Positions 44,280-53,118 are shown, numbered from the stretch's first letter. The stretch is 64,000 nucleotides of DNA from Bin94 sp965215535 (GCA_965215535.1 OZ244063.1:2542001-2606000), one strand, 5' to 3'. Numbers and translations are program-made. Notes: generated from the sequence alone by a model not told the origin.

Positions 44280-45767
44280 TCAGCCCATCGCCCCGGCGAA
44301 GATGGCGTCGATCTCCAGAGAGCCCTCCACGGTGTCGGCAAGGTGGTCGAGCTCGCGATCGATGGCGCCGTGCCAGGGAGTGGTGCCAGGACGGAGGCCA
44401 AGGGAGTGCAGCCAGGCCGTGCGGAGGCGGTCGTTGCGAAGGGCGCCGTGCAGATAGCAGCCCCAGTGTGCCCCCAGGGCGTGGCCGAGCGGGCGGGAAC
44501 CGTCGGCGATCCAGGGGTGCAGCGCGGATGCGGACCGGGTGCGACCGTGGTGGATTTCGTAGCCGGCGATCTCCTCTCCCTCGTTGCCCCGGAGCCAGTT
44601 CGGCACTGTGGCGGTCATGCGCGCGCGCGTTCGGCGGGTCTCCTTGGCGGGTGCGAGCTCGGTGGTCACATCCAGAATGCCCAGTCCCTCTTCCTCTCCT
44701 CCGCCCTCGATATGGGCAGGGTCGGCAATGCGGCGGCCCATGATCTGATACCCGGCGCAGAGACCGGCCACCGGGATCCCGTCGCGGGCCAGGGCGCAGA
44801 TGGCGTCGGCCAGACCGGTGCGCTTCATCCAGCGCAGATCGTCGAGGGTGTTGCGCGACCCGGGCAACAGAATGGCGGCCAGACCGGGGGCGGCGGTGAG
44901 AGCGGTCAGATCGCGCGGACGGCGGACCTGGCGCAGGCGCAGCCCCGTTTCGGCGCGCAGCGGATCGATGTCGTCGAGGTTGGCGGCGCGTGGGTAGGCA
45001 ACCACGGCCAGAGCTGGAGCCGAAGCGGATCCGGGAGTCGGCGCGGGACCGCCATCCTCTTCGGGCAGGGTATGGTCGATCCAGGGAACCACCCCCAGAA
45101 CCGGGACGCCGGTGCGCTCGCCAAGAATCTCGGGCGCGGGCGCCAGCAGCGCCGGGTCGCCGCGGAAGCGATTGAGGACAAAGCCGCAAAAGCGCGACCG
45201 GTCGGCCTCCTCCAAAAGCGCCCAGGTGCCGTAGAGCGAGGCGAAGGCGCCCCCCCGATCGATGTCGGCGATCAGCAGAACCTGAGCCCCTGCGTGGCGG
45301 GCGATCGCCATGTTGACAATGTCGGAGTCATCGAGATTGATCTCGGCCGGGCTGCCCGCGCCCTCGGCAATCACAAGATCGTGCCGGGTGCGGAGCCGTG
45401 CGAGCGCACCGGTCGCCACAGGCCAGAGGCGGGATTTGCGCGCGCGCCAGGGAAGTTCGGTTGCGGTGCGGTCGGTGCGCCCCAGACGAATCACCTCGGA
45501 GCGAGTGTCGGCAAGCGGCTTGAGCAGGATCGGATTCATATCGACATGCGGATCCAGCCCCGCAGCCCGCGCCTGCAGTGCCTGCGCCCGTCCGATCTCG
45601 CCGCCCTCGGCCGTAACGGCGGCGTTGTTCGACATGTTCTGGGCCTTGAAGGGCGCAACATCGATGCCGCGGCGGTGCGCAAGTCTGCAGAAAGCTGCCG
45701 TCAGGAGCGATTTGCCAACCCCCGAGCCGGTTCCCTGCACCATGAGCACAGCTGCGGGTTTGTTCAT
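44280..45767 (-). CDS. cobQ: Cobyric acid synthase (adenosylcobyrate amidotransferase)
   Basis: 495 residues. ATP- and glutamine-dependent amidation of four side chains of adenosylcobyrinate a,c-diamide in corrinoid synthesis. The N-terminal dethiobiotin-synthetase-like domain has the P-loop 'GTGSGVGKS' and 'FKAQNMSNNAAVTAEGGEIG'. The C-terminal class I glutaminase-like domain has the nucleophile Cys in 'AGLCAGYQIMG' and His in 'YEIHHGRT'. Last gene of the minus-strand cobalamin operon; its ATG overlaps the cobO stop by 4 bases. Confidence 0.95.
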   Translation of the reverse strand: MNKPAAVLMVQGTGSGVGKSLLTAAFCRLAHRRGIDVAPFKAQNMSNNAAVTAEGGEIGRAQALQARAAGLDPHVDMNPILLKPLADTRSEVIRLGRTDRTATELPWRARKSRLWPVATGALARLRTRHDLVIAEGAGSPAEINLDDSDIVNMAIARHAGAQVLLIADIDRGGAFASLYGTWALLEEADRSRFCGFVLNRFRGDPALLAPAPEILGERTGVPVLGVVPWIDHTLPEEDGGPAPTPGSASAPALAVVAYPRAANLDDIDPLRAETGLRLRQVRRPRDLTALTAAPGLAAILLPGSRNTLDDLRWMKRTGLADAICALARDGIPVAGLCAGYQIMGRRIADPAHIEGGGEEEGLGILDVTTELAPAKETRRTRARMTATVPNWLRGNEGEEIAGYEIHHGRTRSASALHPWIADGSRPLGHALGAHWGCYLHGALRNDRLRTAWLHSLGLRPGTTPWHGAIDRELDHLADTVEGSLEIDAIFAGAMG

Positions 45768-46438
45768 AGCTCCAGCCCGGGCTGCGCCCCGATTCCGCGC
45801 GTTTGGTAAGGGTGCTTGATCTCCTTCATCTCGGTCACAAGATCGGCAAAGTCGATCAGCTCGGCGGTGGCCATGCGCCCGGTAATCACAACATGCGTTC
45901 CGGTCGGCCGGTCGCGGATCACGGGCAGCACCTCGTCGTGATCAAGCCAGCCATAGGCAAGGGGATAGGTCAGCTCGTCGAAGATCACAATATCGTAGCG
46001 CCCCGATTCAAGCACCTCGCGGCAGCGGGTCCAGCAGGCGCGCGCCAGAGCGCGATCCTCCTCGATGCGCTCGCTCAGCCAGGTGAATCCCGCTCCCATC
46101 GGCACAATTTCGACCCCGAGCGTCTCGGCGGCATGGTGTTCGCCCCGCATCACCCCCTCGGTTTTGAGGAACTGCATCATGGCCACGGTCATCTCGCGGC
46201 CGCGGGCGCGCAGCAGCGTTCCGAGCGCGGCGGTTGTCTTGCCCTTGCCATTGCCGGTATTCAGAATCACCAATCCGGTGCGCTTCTCGCGCGGGGGCAC
46301 CCGGTAGGGCCCGGGGGTTCTCTGTTTGGGCACGGGCGCCCTGGGGTGGCGCGGTTCGCGATCGCCGGTTGCAGACATCGGGTCGGCGGGTTCGTGCGCT
46401 GCGGGTCGGCAGCGGCTCGGGGTGTTGTCGTCTGTCAT
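45764..46438 (-). CDS. cobO: Cob(I)alamin adenosyltransferase (CobO/BtuR type)
   Basis: 224 residues. Transfers the adenosyl group of ATP to Co(I) corrinoids. The P-loop 'NTGNGKGKTTAALG' lies near residue 60, followed by 'MMQFLKTEGVMRGEH', 'DIVIFDELTYPLAYGWL' and 'HVVITGRMATAELIDFADLV', all standard for the CobA/CobO/BtuR family. The first ~50 residues are a Pro/Arg-rich extension absent from many homologues. The ATG at 46438 overlaps the upstream gene's stop (ATGA). Confidence 0.94.
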   Translation of the reverse strand: MTDDNTPSRCRPAAHEPADPMSATGDREPRHPRAPVPKQRTPGPYRVPPREKRTGLVILNTGNGKGKTTAALGTLLRARGREMTVAMMQFLKTEGVMRGEHHAAETLGVEIVPMGAGFTWLSERIEEDRALARACWTRCREVLESGRYDIVIFDELTYPLAYGWLDHDEVLPVIRDRPTGTHVVITGRMATAELIDFADLVTEMKEIKHPYQTRGIGAQPGLEL

Positions 46439-47583
46439 GGTGCGATGGGTTCCTGTTCGGTGGATGATCGGTTTCCCGATGAATGACCGGCTTGTGCGAT
46501 TCGAGTGTCCAGCGCAGCCAGGAAGAGAGCTTCTTCGGTGCGCGGGCGGACCGCAACGCGAATCTGGTCGGGCAAACCAAAGGATGCCGCGTGGCGGACG
46601 CGAATTCCCCGGAGTCGCAAGGCGTGGACGGTGTGGGCGGCGGCGGGAACGGTCGCCAGCAGAAAATTTGTAGCCGAGGGAAGAGGGTGCCACCCGCGCA
46701 GCGAGAGCGCTTCGGCCAGAGCGGTGCGGCGCAAGCGAATGCGATGAAGGGTCCGCGCAAGGCGGTCGAGCGCAGTCGGGGTCAGGGCGGCAATCAGCGC
46801 GGCTTCTGCAACCGAGGAAACCGGCCAGGGCGGCGCGATCCGCATAAGGGGATCCAGGAGCCGGGGCGCCCCGATGGCGGCGGCAATGCGCAGACCCGGC
46901 ACACCCAGATCCTTGGTAAAGGAACGAATGTGCAGAACGCGGTCGCTCTCCGGCAGGTGGGGGGGCGCAAGACACTCCCGGGCAAAGGACTGATAGGATT
47001 CGTCCAGAACCAGAAGAGTTCCCGCAGGCATGCGCTCTGCGAGTGCATTCACGGCGTTGTCGGCCAGCGCCTCGCCGGTGGGATTGTTGGGGGTGCAGAG
47101 GAAGGCCAGCGGCGGTCGCAGTGCGTGAATCCGGTCCAGAAAGCGTTTCAGGGGAAGAGCAAAGCCGGGGCTCGCGCCGCGCACCTCGCAGACCCGGCCC
47201 CCCTGCAGATGCACGGCGCGCCGGTACTCGCCAAAGGTGGGACCGCACACCACCACGCAGTTGCCCGGCCGCACCCAGCAACGCGCCACCCGGTAGATCA
47301 GCTCGGAGGCACCGGCCCCCAGAAGGATCCGTTCGGCTTCGATCTGCCACACTGCCGCAAGGCGGCCCCGGGCGCGGCGCGAGAGCGAGTCGGGATAGCG
47401 ATCCATCGCGCTTTTTGCGATGACCCTTTGCATATCGTCGCCGGGAAGCCAGGGATTCACATTGGTGCTCAGATCGGCCATAACCGGGGGGAACTGTCCG
47501 CAGGGCTCGTAGCCGGGGCCTCCGTGGAACTCGGGCGGCACCCTGCCCAGATGGGGATCGGCTTCGGGGGGAGTCCAGCTCAT
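46435..47583 (-). CDS. cobC: L-threonine-O-3-phosphate decarboxylase (HisC-like aminotransferase fold)
   Basis: 382 residues. PLP enzyme making (R)-1-aminopropan-2-ol phosphate, the linker of the cobalamin nucleotide loop (CobC in Pseudomonas naming, CobD in Salmonella). Fold-type I motifs: 'LSTNVNPWLPG', 'CTPNNPTGEAL', 'LVLDESYQSFA' and the PLP-lysine 'RSFTKDLGVPGLRIAAA'. Sequence alone cannot fully exclude a histidinol-phosphate aminotransferase, but the position between cbiB and cobO decides. Its substrate would be supplied by the PduX-like kinase encoded upstream. The ATG at 47583 overlaps the cbiB stop; the frame is open further upstream inside cbiB, without family similarity. Confidence 0.88.
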   Translation of the reverse strand: MSWTPPEADPHLGRVPPEFHGGPGYEPCGQFPPVMADLSTNVNPWLPGDDMQRVIAKSAMDRYPDSLSRRARGRLAAVWQIEAERILLGAGASELIYRVARCWVRPGNCVVVCGPTFGEYRRAVHLQGGRVCEVRGASPGFALPLKRFLDRIHALRPPLAFLCTPNNPTGEALADNAVNALAERMPAGTLLVLDESYQSFARECLAPPHLPESDRVLHIRSFTKDLGVPGLRIAAAIGAPRLLDPLMRIAPPWPVSSVAEAALIAALTPTALDRLARTLHRIRLRRTALAEALSLRGWHPLPSATNFLLATVPAAAHTVHALRLRGIRVRHAASFGLPDQIRVAVRPRTEEALFLAALDTRIAQAGHSSGNRSSTEQEPIAP

Positions 47584-48563
47584 CGGCCTGCTGCCTCGGC
47601 CGCCAGCGCGAGAGATACCCCCAGCCAGGCCGCGCGCCGCACCAGAGTTGCCGCCCGCCCGATATCGTCGGGTCCGGGAGGAGCTCCGTCCGCGTTCAGG
47701 ACATATGCGCCGGGCTTCTCCAGGCGGACTCCCAGTACGATTGCGGCCGCCGCCATCGGCCAACCCGCATTAGGTCCTGCGGCAAGGTGGGCCTGGCTTC
47801 GCACGCGGCTCGGAATCTCGTTGCCCGGCGGGCGGGCGCGCGTCGGCGGGAGCGGAATCCGCTGGGCGACCAGCGCGATCAGAAGGGCCGAAATTCGGGC
47901 CGGCAGGTAATTGAGGAGGTCGTCGGTGCGCGCGGCAGGCTTTCCATACCAGATGAATTCGGCGGTCCGGTAGCCGAACATTGCATCGGCGGTGTTCACC
48001 ACCCGGTACACCCAGGCTCCGCGAAGCCCGGCGGCCAGATAGGCGCAGGCGGGGGCGACAACCGAATCGCAGAGATTTTCGGCCATTGACTCGATCGCCG
48101 CCGAGGCCATCAGAGACGAATCCAGGGAGCGGGTGTCGCGACTGACCAGATCGCGCGCGAGGCGCTTGCGCGCCTGTTCCAGCTCCCCGCTTCGGAGCGC
48201 GCTCGCCACCCCTTCGCCCGCCTCGGTCAGCGCCTCGAGAGCCATCGCGGGGTGCAAAAGCGCCGCCTCGCAGCCGATTGCCAGAAGATCGGGCCTCTGT
48301 CCGGTGCGTCGCCGGAGCGCACTCGCCACCCTCCCCGAAGTGCCGCCGGGCCGGGGCGTTAGCCACCCCGCCGCCAGCGAGGCCAGACCCGAGACCAGGG
48401 CCAGCGCCGCCGCCCCCTCTACAAGGCTTGCCGCCGGTGTTCGGCTTGCCCGGATCCTGTGCGCACCCCCAAGCAGAGCCCCGATTGCCCGCACCGGGTG
48501 CAGAGCGGGCTGCCCCACAACGCGATCCAGCAGAAGCGCCCCCGCCAGCGCCAGCGTCTTCAT
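47580..48563 (-). CDS. cbiB: Adenosylcobinamide-phosphate synthase
   Basis: 327 residues, integral membrane protein attaching the aminopropanol (phosphate) arm to adenosylcobyric acid. Family motifs: 'DRVVGQPALHPVRAIGALLG' at the N-terminus, 'AIESMAENLCDSVVAPACAY' and 'VVNTADAMFGYRTAEFIWYG' in the middle. It sits between the ABC ATPase and the threonine-phosphate decarboxylase genes with ATGA overlaps on both sides. Its product step joins those of CobQ and CobC in the same operon. Confidence 0.94.
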   Translation of the reverse strand: MKTLALAGALLLDRVVGQPALHPVRAIGALLGGAHRIRASRTPAASLVEGAAALALVSGLASLAAGWLTPRPGGTSGRVASALRRRTGQRPDLLAIGCEAALLHPAMALEALTEAGEGVASALRSGELEQARKRLARDLVSRDTRSLDSSLMASAAIESMAENLCDSVVAPACAYLAAGLRGAWVYRVVNTADAMFGYRTAEFIWYGKPAARTDDLLNYLPARISALLIALVAQRIPLPPTRARPPGNEIPSRVRSQAHLAAGPNAGWPMAAAAIVLGVRLEKPGAYVLNADGAPPGPDDIGRAATLVRRAAWLGVSLALAAEAAGR

Positions 48564-49447
48564 CGGGAAGCTGCGGAATCGAGGCGGGGCCCACTCTTCC
48601 CCGGTTCACTCTTCATGCCGCCCCCGTCCCTCTGCAGCGGAGTCGTCTGCGGGGCGCCGGTATCGCTTCCCGGCCCGGGGTGGGCAAAGATCCGCAGCGG
48701 CCACCTGTAGACATCCTCCAGCGTCGCTTGCGAAAGCACCTCGGCAGGGCTTCCGCGCGCCCTCTCGCGGCCCCCATCCAGCAGCAGCAGTTCGTCTGCG
48801 AAGCGGGCCGCCAGATTCAGGTCGTGGGTCACCGTCATGATTGCAAATCCGTCGGCGCGGAGCTCGCAGAGCAGGTGAAAAAGCTCCATGCGGTAGCGCA
48901 GATCGAGTCCGCCGGTGGGTTCATCGAGGAGAAGAATCGACGCCTCCTGCGCCAGGGCCCGGGCAATGCGCGCGCGCTGCCGTTCGCCGCCCGAGAGCTG
49001 GCTCAGCCACCGGTCCGCGAACTCCGTCATGGCGCACCTCGCCAGCGCCCGCTCCACGACATCGGCGTCCTCGGCGCGGCTTCGCTCCCACGCGCCCAGG
49101 TGCGGGTAGCGCCCCATCTCCACCAGCCTGCGCACCGTCACCGGAAAGGGCGAGGACTCGCTCTGGGGCACCACCGCCACCTTGCGGGCCCGTTCGCGGT
49201 CGTCCAGCTCGCCCAGAGGCCGGCCATCCAGATGCACCTCGCCCTCCTGCGGCGCAAGCGACCCCGAGAGCAGCCGCAGCAGCGTCGTCTTGCCCGCTCC
49301 ATTCGGCCCCGCCACCGCCAGAAGCTGCCCCGGCCTCACCGAGAGCGAGACCTCGCACAGAGCCGGAGGTGCGTCCGGGGCGTGCGCAAAGGTCAAACTC
49401 CGGCCCCGCAGCGTGGAATGACCCCGTTGGGGACCCGGCGCACTCAT
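48560..49447 (-). CDS. btuD: ABC transporter ATP-binding protein for vitamin B12
   Basis: 295 residues, FecE/BtuD-type ATPase. Walker A 'GPNGAGKTTLLRLLSG', Q-loop 'VPQSESSPFPVTV', signature 'LSGGERQRARIARAL', Walker B 'ILLLDEPTGGLD', and switch His in 'TVTHDLNLAARF'. The C-terminus has a ~40-residue low-complexity tail. B12 rather than iron-siderophore specificity is inferred from the riboswitch and the cob genes in the operon. Confidence 0.92.
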   Translation of the reverse strand: MSAPGPQRGHSTLRGRSLTFAHAPDAPPALCEVSLSVRPGQLLAVAGPNGAGKTTLLRLLSGSLAPQEGEVHLDGRPLGELDDRERARKVAVVPQSESSPFPVTVRRLVEMGRYPHLGAWERSRAEDADVVERALARCAMTEFADRWLSQLSGGERQRARIARALAQEASILLLDEPTGGLDLRYRMELFHLLCELRADGFAIMTVTHDLNLAARFADELLLLDGGRERARGSPAEVLSQATLEDVYRWPLRIFAHPGPGSDTGAPQTTPLQRDGGGMKSEPGKSGPRLDSAASR

Positions 49448-50442
49448 TGCCTGCGGCCGCCCCGCACCAGAAGGATCACGAAGAAGGGCACCCCGGCGAC
49501 TGCCGTCACGACTCCGGTCGGAAGCTCGGCGGGCGCCACCACGACGCGCGCCACCGTGTCGGCCAGGATCAGAAAGGCCATTCCGGCCAGGAACGACGCG
49601 GGCAGCAGCAGCCGATGATCGTTCCCCCAGGCGATCCGCACCGCGTGGGGCACAATCAATCCCACAAAGCCGATCACCCCGCCCGCCGCCACCGCCGCCG
49701 CCACCATCAGCGATGCGGCCAGGTAGGCGGTCAGCTTGACCCGCCCGACCGAGGCCCCCAGTGCGTGCGCCACCTCTTCGCCCCGCGAAAGAAGATTGAG
49801 TGCGCGCGCCAGCGAAAAGAGCGCCACCGCTGCGGGCAGAAGGAGAAGCGCCAGAAGAGCGTTCGCGTCCCAGTCGGCCCCTCCCAGATTCCCCATCATC
49901 CAGAAGATCGCCGAGCGAAAGGACTCCACATCGGCAATCGAGAGCAGCAACAGAATGATGGCGTTGAAGAAGGCGCCGGCAATGACCCCCGAGAGGATCA
50001 GCACGCGCGTGTCCATGCCTCCGGGCGAGGCCCGTCGCGAGATTTCGAGCACCAGCGCCATCGCCGCCACGGCCCCGCAGAGGGCACCCAGGGGAAGGGT
50101 CCAGGGGTGATCGGTTCCGAGACCGGTGACGACCACACCCACCGCACCCACCGCAGCCCCGCCCGAGACGCCCAGCACATAGGGCTCGGCCAGGGGATTG
50201 CGCAGAAGTCCCTGAAAGGCGCCGCCGCTGAGCCCGAGCGCGCCCCCGATCAGACCGGCCAGAACAACGCGCGGAAGCCGCAACTGCAGAAGAATCGCCT
50301 CGTCCAGGGGGTCGGCGTGGCCCGTCAGGGCGCGAAGCAGATCGCCGGGGCCCAGGCCGGAGGCGCCCACCGAGACGCCGAGCGTCGCCGTGACCGGGAT
50401 CGCCATCGCCAGAAGAGCGATGCGCCGGGTGGATGCGCTCAA
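49444..50442 (-). CDS. btuC: ABC transporter permease for vitamin B12 (FecCD family)
   Basis: 332 residues from the TTG at 50442, about ten transmembrane helices. FecCD hallmarks: 'LRLPRVVLAGLIGGALG', 'GAFQGLLRNPLAEPYVLG', 'RGEEVAHALGASVGRVK' (coupling helix) and 'FVGLIVPHAVRIAWGNDHR'. The frame is open far upstream inside btuF, but that stretch is Pro-rich and not family-like, so a start near 50442 is chosen. An in-frame ATG ~13 codons later is the alternative. A 40-base gap to btuF is the loosest junction in the operon. Confidence 0.9.
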   Translation of the reverse strand: MSASTRRIALLAMAIPVTATLGVSVGASGLGPGDLLRALTGHADPLDEAILLQLRLPRVVLAGLIGGALGLSGGAFQGLLRNPLAEPYVLGVSGGAAVGAVGVVVTGLGTDHPWTLPLGALCGAVAAMALVLEISRRASPGGMDTRVLILSGVIAGAFFNAIILLLLSIADVESFRSAIFWMMGNLGGADWDANALLALLLLPAAVALFSLARALNLLSRGEEVAHALGASVGRVKLTAYLAASLMVAAAVAAGGVIGFVGLIVPHAVRIAWGNDHRLLLPASFLAGMAFLILADTVARVVVAPAELPTGVVTAVAGVPFFVILLVRGGRRQ

Positions 50443-50482
50443 TGTGCAGGCGGGATTGGACGAGCCCGAGCGCGCCGCGCGG

Positions 50483-51508
50483 TCATCGAGTGCGGGATGC
50501 GCACAGGGCAGGGTCGCCGGGAGGCCGGGATGCAGTGGGCGCGGGGGAGGAGGCCGGGTGGGGGGCGCCGGGAAGGGGCAGGGCGTCGCTGTGCAGGAAG
50601 CGCGCCAGGTGGCGGGCGGCCTCGGCCACGCGGGGACCGGGACGGTTGAAGAGGTCGCCCTCGACAACCAGGCAGCGACCGGCGCGGACGGCCCGCAGCT
50701 CGCGCCAGCCCGGAGAGGCAAGCCAGGGAGCGTTGGCCGATTCGCCGGTATGACGCGCAATCACAAGCACATCGGGGTCGCGCCGCACAATCGCCTCGAG
50801 CGAGACGCGAGGCCACTCGCTGGAGGCGTCGGCAAAGATATTGCGCCCGCCCGCATGGGCAATCACCTCGTCGATAAAGGTGCCGGCGCCGGTTGTCTGC
50901 GGTGGGTCGTGCCACACCGAATAGTAGAGATCGACCGGTTCGCGCCCGCGCACCGCCTCTGCCACCGCGGCCAGATCCCGGTCCAGCGCCGCGATCTGCG
51001 CTTCGGCCTCGGCGGCCAGCCCCAGGAGCGTTCCGATCCGGCGCAGATGCTGCCTGATATCGTCAATGGTCTGTGGATTGGCCCGATAGACCGGAATGGA
51101 GAGCGCCTCGATCCGGTCGGCGATGGAGCTGCGCCCCGGATCGGCCCAGGAAATCACCAGATCGGGCTTCAGACGGGCGAGCGCCTCCAGATTTGGACGC
51201 AGGGTGCCGCCCATCGAGGGAAGGTGCGCCAGGCGGGGATCGCGATCGTAGCGGGTGCGCGCAATCAGGCGATCGGGGGCCAGCGCGGCCACGACCTCGG
51301 TCAGCGAGGGCAGCACCGAGAAGACGCGGCGGGCCGGCGCAGAGAGCGCAACCCTGTGCCCGAAGTCGTCGGTGACTGCAAGTGCAACCGTATCGGTCGC
51401 CTGGGCGTTGGCCAGGCCGGGTGGGGCGTGATCGGCGGCTGCCTGCGCGTGCGCACCGGGCGCCAAGGCAGCGAGAGCGATCGAAACAAGCAGGGCTGCA
51501 GCGTACAC
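50483..51508 (-). CDS. btuF: Cobalamin-binding periplasmic protein
   Basis: 341 residues. Signal peptide 'ALLVSIALAALAPGAHAQ', then a class III solute-binding protein: 'RRVFSVLPSLTEVVAAL', 'DLVISWADPGRSSIADRIEA', 'PVDLYYSVWHDPPQTTGAGT' and 'DPDVLVIARHT'. It delivers corrinoid to BtuCD. The start is the GTG at 51508 with a strong GGAGGGGA ribosome site. The last ~30 residues are a Pro/Ala-rich extension. A cobalamin riboswitch lies directly upstream. Confidence 0.9.
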   Translation of the reverse strand: MYAAALLVSIALAALAPGAHAQAAADHAPPGLANAQATDTVALAVTDDFGHRVALSAPARRVFSVLPSLTEVVAALAPDRLIARTRYDRDPRLAHLPSMGGTLRPNLEALARLKPDLVISWADPGRSSIADRIEALSIPVYRANPQTIDDIRQHLRRIGTLLGLAAEAEAQIAALDRDLAAVAEAVRGREPVDLYYSVWHDPPQTTGAGTFIDEVIAHAGGRNIFADASSEWPRVSLEAIVRRDPDVLVIARHTGESANAPWLASPGWRELRAVRAGRCLVVEGDLFNRPGPRVAEAARHLARFLHSDALPLPGAPHPASSPAPTASRPPGDPALCASRTR

Positions 51509-51552
51509 CGGTTCCCCTCCCGCGAAGGTGTGGTGTCTGGATGGAACAAAGG

Positions 51553-51732
51553 GGACCGCGTCTCCTGGCTCGAGGCGACTGCGCTCGTCTTCCCGGCCTG
51601 CCTGCAGCCAGTGACCCTGAGCGCGTCACACCGGATCCGCTTTGGGCGACCCGCAGATACGGGGCCGCCGGAATCCGGGCCTCCTACAGTGGCGGGGCCG
51701 CGTCGGCTTCAGACCGACTTCCGGTGGCCCCC
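51553..51732 (-). promoter_or_regulatory. Cobalamin riboswitch upstream of btuF
   Basis: Reading the minus strand: 'CCACCGGAAGTCGGTCTG', 'GACGCGGCCCCGCCACTGTA', then 'CCGGGAAG' and the B12 box 'GAGCCAGGAGACGCGG' at 51556-51571. These are the conserved elements of the AdoCbl aptamer in the right order. The btuF ribosome site follows ~30 bases later, so control of btuFCD-cbiB-cobC-cobO-cobQ is expected. Its first ~50 bases lie inside the 3' end of the pduX-like gene. Confidence 0.93.
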
Positions 51733-52772
51733 TCTTGTGATGCAGCCACAATAGCCGCATCGGGTGTGAAGGGCAAATTGGCCGCAACTCTTCGCATCCC
51801 CCCTGCGGCGAGCGCCAGCGAACAGACGCGCAGCGACGACGATTGCCCACGCACCGGCACGGAGTGCACGCCCAGGATGCGCAGCCTGTCGGCGATCTCA
51901 CCGGCTGCGGGCGCCTCGGTTGCCGGATAGAGGAGTCCCCGAAGGGTTCCGGAGTGGGCGCACAGAACTCCAACGGCCCGGCTCTCGCGGGCGACGCGGG
52001 CAACTCCGGCGGGCGCGGGCGGACACCCGAGATGGTGTGCAAGCTCTGAGCTTGCCGAAGCGGCCGCACCGATCTGCTCCGGATTGCCGTGCACAACCCC
52101 TTCGATACAGAGCTGGAACGCGCGATCCCAGGCGCGGAGGGCCCCGGCCGGAAGACGCGCTGGAAGGCGGCGGTTGAACTCCAGGGTATCAACCGCGCCG
52201 GGCAGACGAATTCCCAGAATGACGATGGGAGGCGGCTCTCCAAGGGATTCGCGGATCGTTCCCCGCCGGTGATCGAAGAGAGCGAGGCCGGGGAGCAGCG
52301 AGCCCGATGTGGGTTCGGTGGCAAGGGCCGCGTCGATGACGGCGGCATCGGGATTTGGAAGCTCCAGAAGCTGAGCTGCCGCGCGCAGAGCCGCTCCGAT
52401 ATCGGCGGTGCTGCTCCCGAACCCTGCGCCGCGCGGAACTGGGTCGCCCCCGACAAGGAGACGAATCGCGGCACCCGGACAGGCGCAGAGGAGCCGCTGA
52501 AGGGCGCGCTGAAGCTTCGGGTAGCGGCGCGATCGGGGAATGGGATCGTCCGGCGATGCCAGAGAGGCCCGGGCCTGGCGGCGAAGAGCGACCGGAGCCG
52601 CAATCTGGAGCCAGCGACCCCGATGGAATCCCTGCACCAGCTCCCCGAAGGTGGCGGGCGCTGTCCACGGCTCCGATTCCGGTGTCGGCGGTTCTCCGCA
52701 GGAGGATGGAGAGCTCCGATCGGGGGCGTGTGCACCCCGGATTTGCACTGCGGCCGCAATTTCGTTATTCAT
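51684..52772 (-). CDS. pduX: L-threonine kinase (PduX-like, GHMP family)
   Basis: 362 residues. Makes L-threonine-O-3-phosphate, the substrate of the CobC decarboxylase encoded in the same locus. 'PATFGELVQGF' at about residue 40 and the GHMP ATP loop 'PRGAGFGSSTADIGAAL' match PduX, as do 'ATEPTSGSLLPGLALFDHR' and the C-terminal 'GVLCAHSGTLRGLL'. Start: ATG 52772. The 3' end overlaps the btuF riboswitch aptamer. It is divergent from btuB, sharing a short promoter region with the btuB riboswitch leader. Confidence 0.82.
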   Translation of the reverse strand: MNNEIAAAVQIRGAHAPDRSSPSSCGEPPTPESEPWTAPATFGELVQGFHRGRWLQIAAPVALRRQARASLASPDDPIPRSRRYPKLQRALQRLLCACPGAAIRLLVGGDPVPRGAGFGSSTADIGAALRAAAQLLELPNPDAAVIDAALATEPTSGSLLPGLALFDHRRGTIRESLGEPPPIVILGIRLPGAVDTLEFNRRLPARLPAGALRAWDRAFQLCIEGVVHGNPEQIGAAASASSELAHHLGCPPAPAGVARVARESRAVGVLCAHSGTLRGLLYPATEAPAAGEIADRLRILGVHSVPVRGQSSSLRVCSLALAAGGMRRVAANLPFTPDAAIVAASQEGATGSRSEADAAPPL

Positions 52773-52854
52773 TTGAATTGGAGTTTTGCAGACCGTGTGC
52801 TCATTCCCGAGTCGTCGCGGTCTGTGCGCTCGCCGAAAAATTTGGAAATATTCG

Positions 52855-53018
52855 CAGACGGAGGGGCACTCGGAAGTCCGGTGAAAAACCGGCGCGGCCC
52901 CGCCACTGTAAAGGAACACGGAATCCGCTTCCGTAGGAGTTCCGCTCAATCCATGCCACTGGGCAGCGATGCCCGGGAAGGCCGAGTGGAATCGTTCCAA
53001 GCCAGGAGACCTCTCCTC
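52855..53018 (+). promoter_or_regulatory. Cobalamin riboswitch upstream of btuB
   Basis: 'CGGAAGTCCGGTGAAAAACC' and 'GGCGCGGCCCCGCCACTGTA' are followed by 'CCACTGGGCAGCGATGCCCG', 'GGAAGGCCGAGTGG' and the B12 box 'AGCCAGGAGACC' (about 53000-53012). All core aptamer elements are present. It lies ~100 bases before the btuB start, so the expression platform is probably the intervening CTCCTCC/GGAGGAG pairing: 'CTCTCCTCCG' at 53011-53020 is complementary to the ribosome site GGAGGAG at 53104-53112. Confidence 0.95.
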
Positions 53019-53118
53019 CGTCTTCAGAATCGACACCCTCGCGGGAGGGCGCGGTTCCCCGTTTGCGTTCAGGCGCGAACGTCGGTCCTGCTTCTCCCCC
53101 GTCCGGAGGAGACGGGGC

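Noticed and set aside
50483..50760. btuC starting at 50760
   Set aside because: That start lies deep inside btuF in another frame and adds a Pro/Ala/Arg-rich stretch foreign to the FecCD family.
52969..53118. N-terminal extension of BtuB
   Set aside because: The open frame would begin within the cobalamin aptamer; the ATG at 53119 has a proper ribosome site and precedes the signal peptide.
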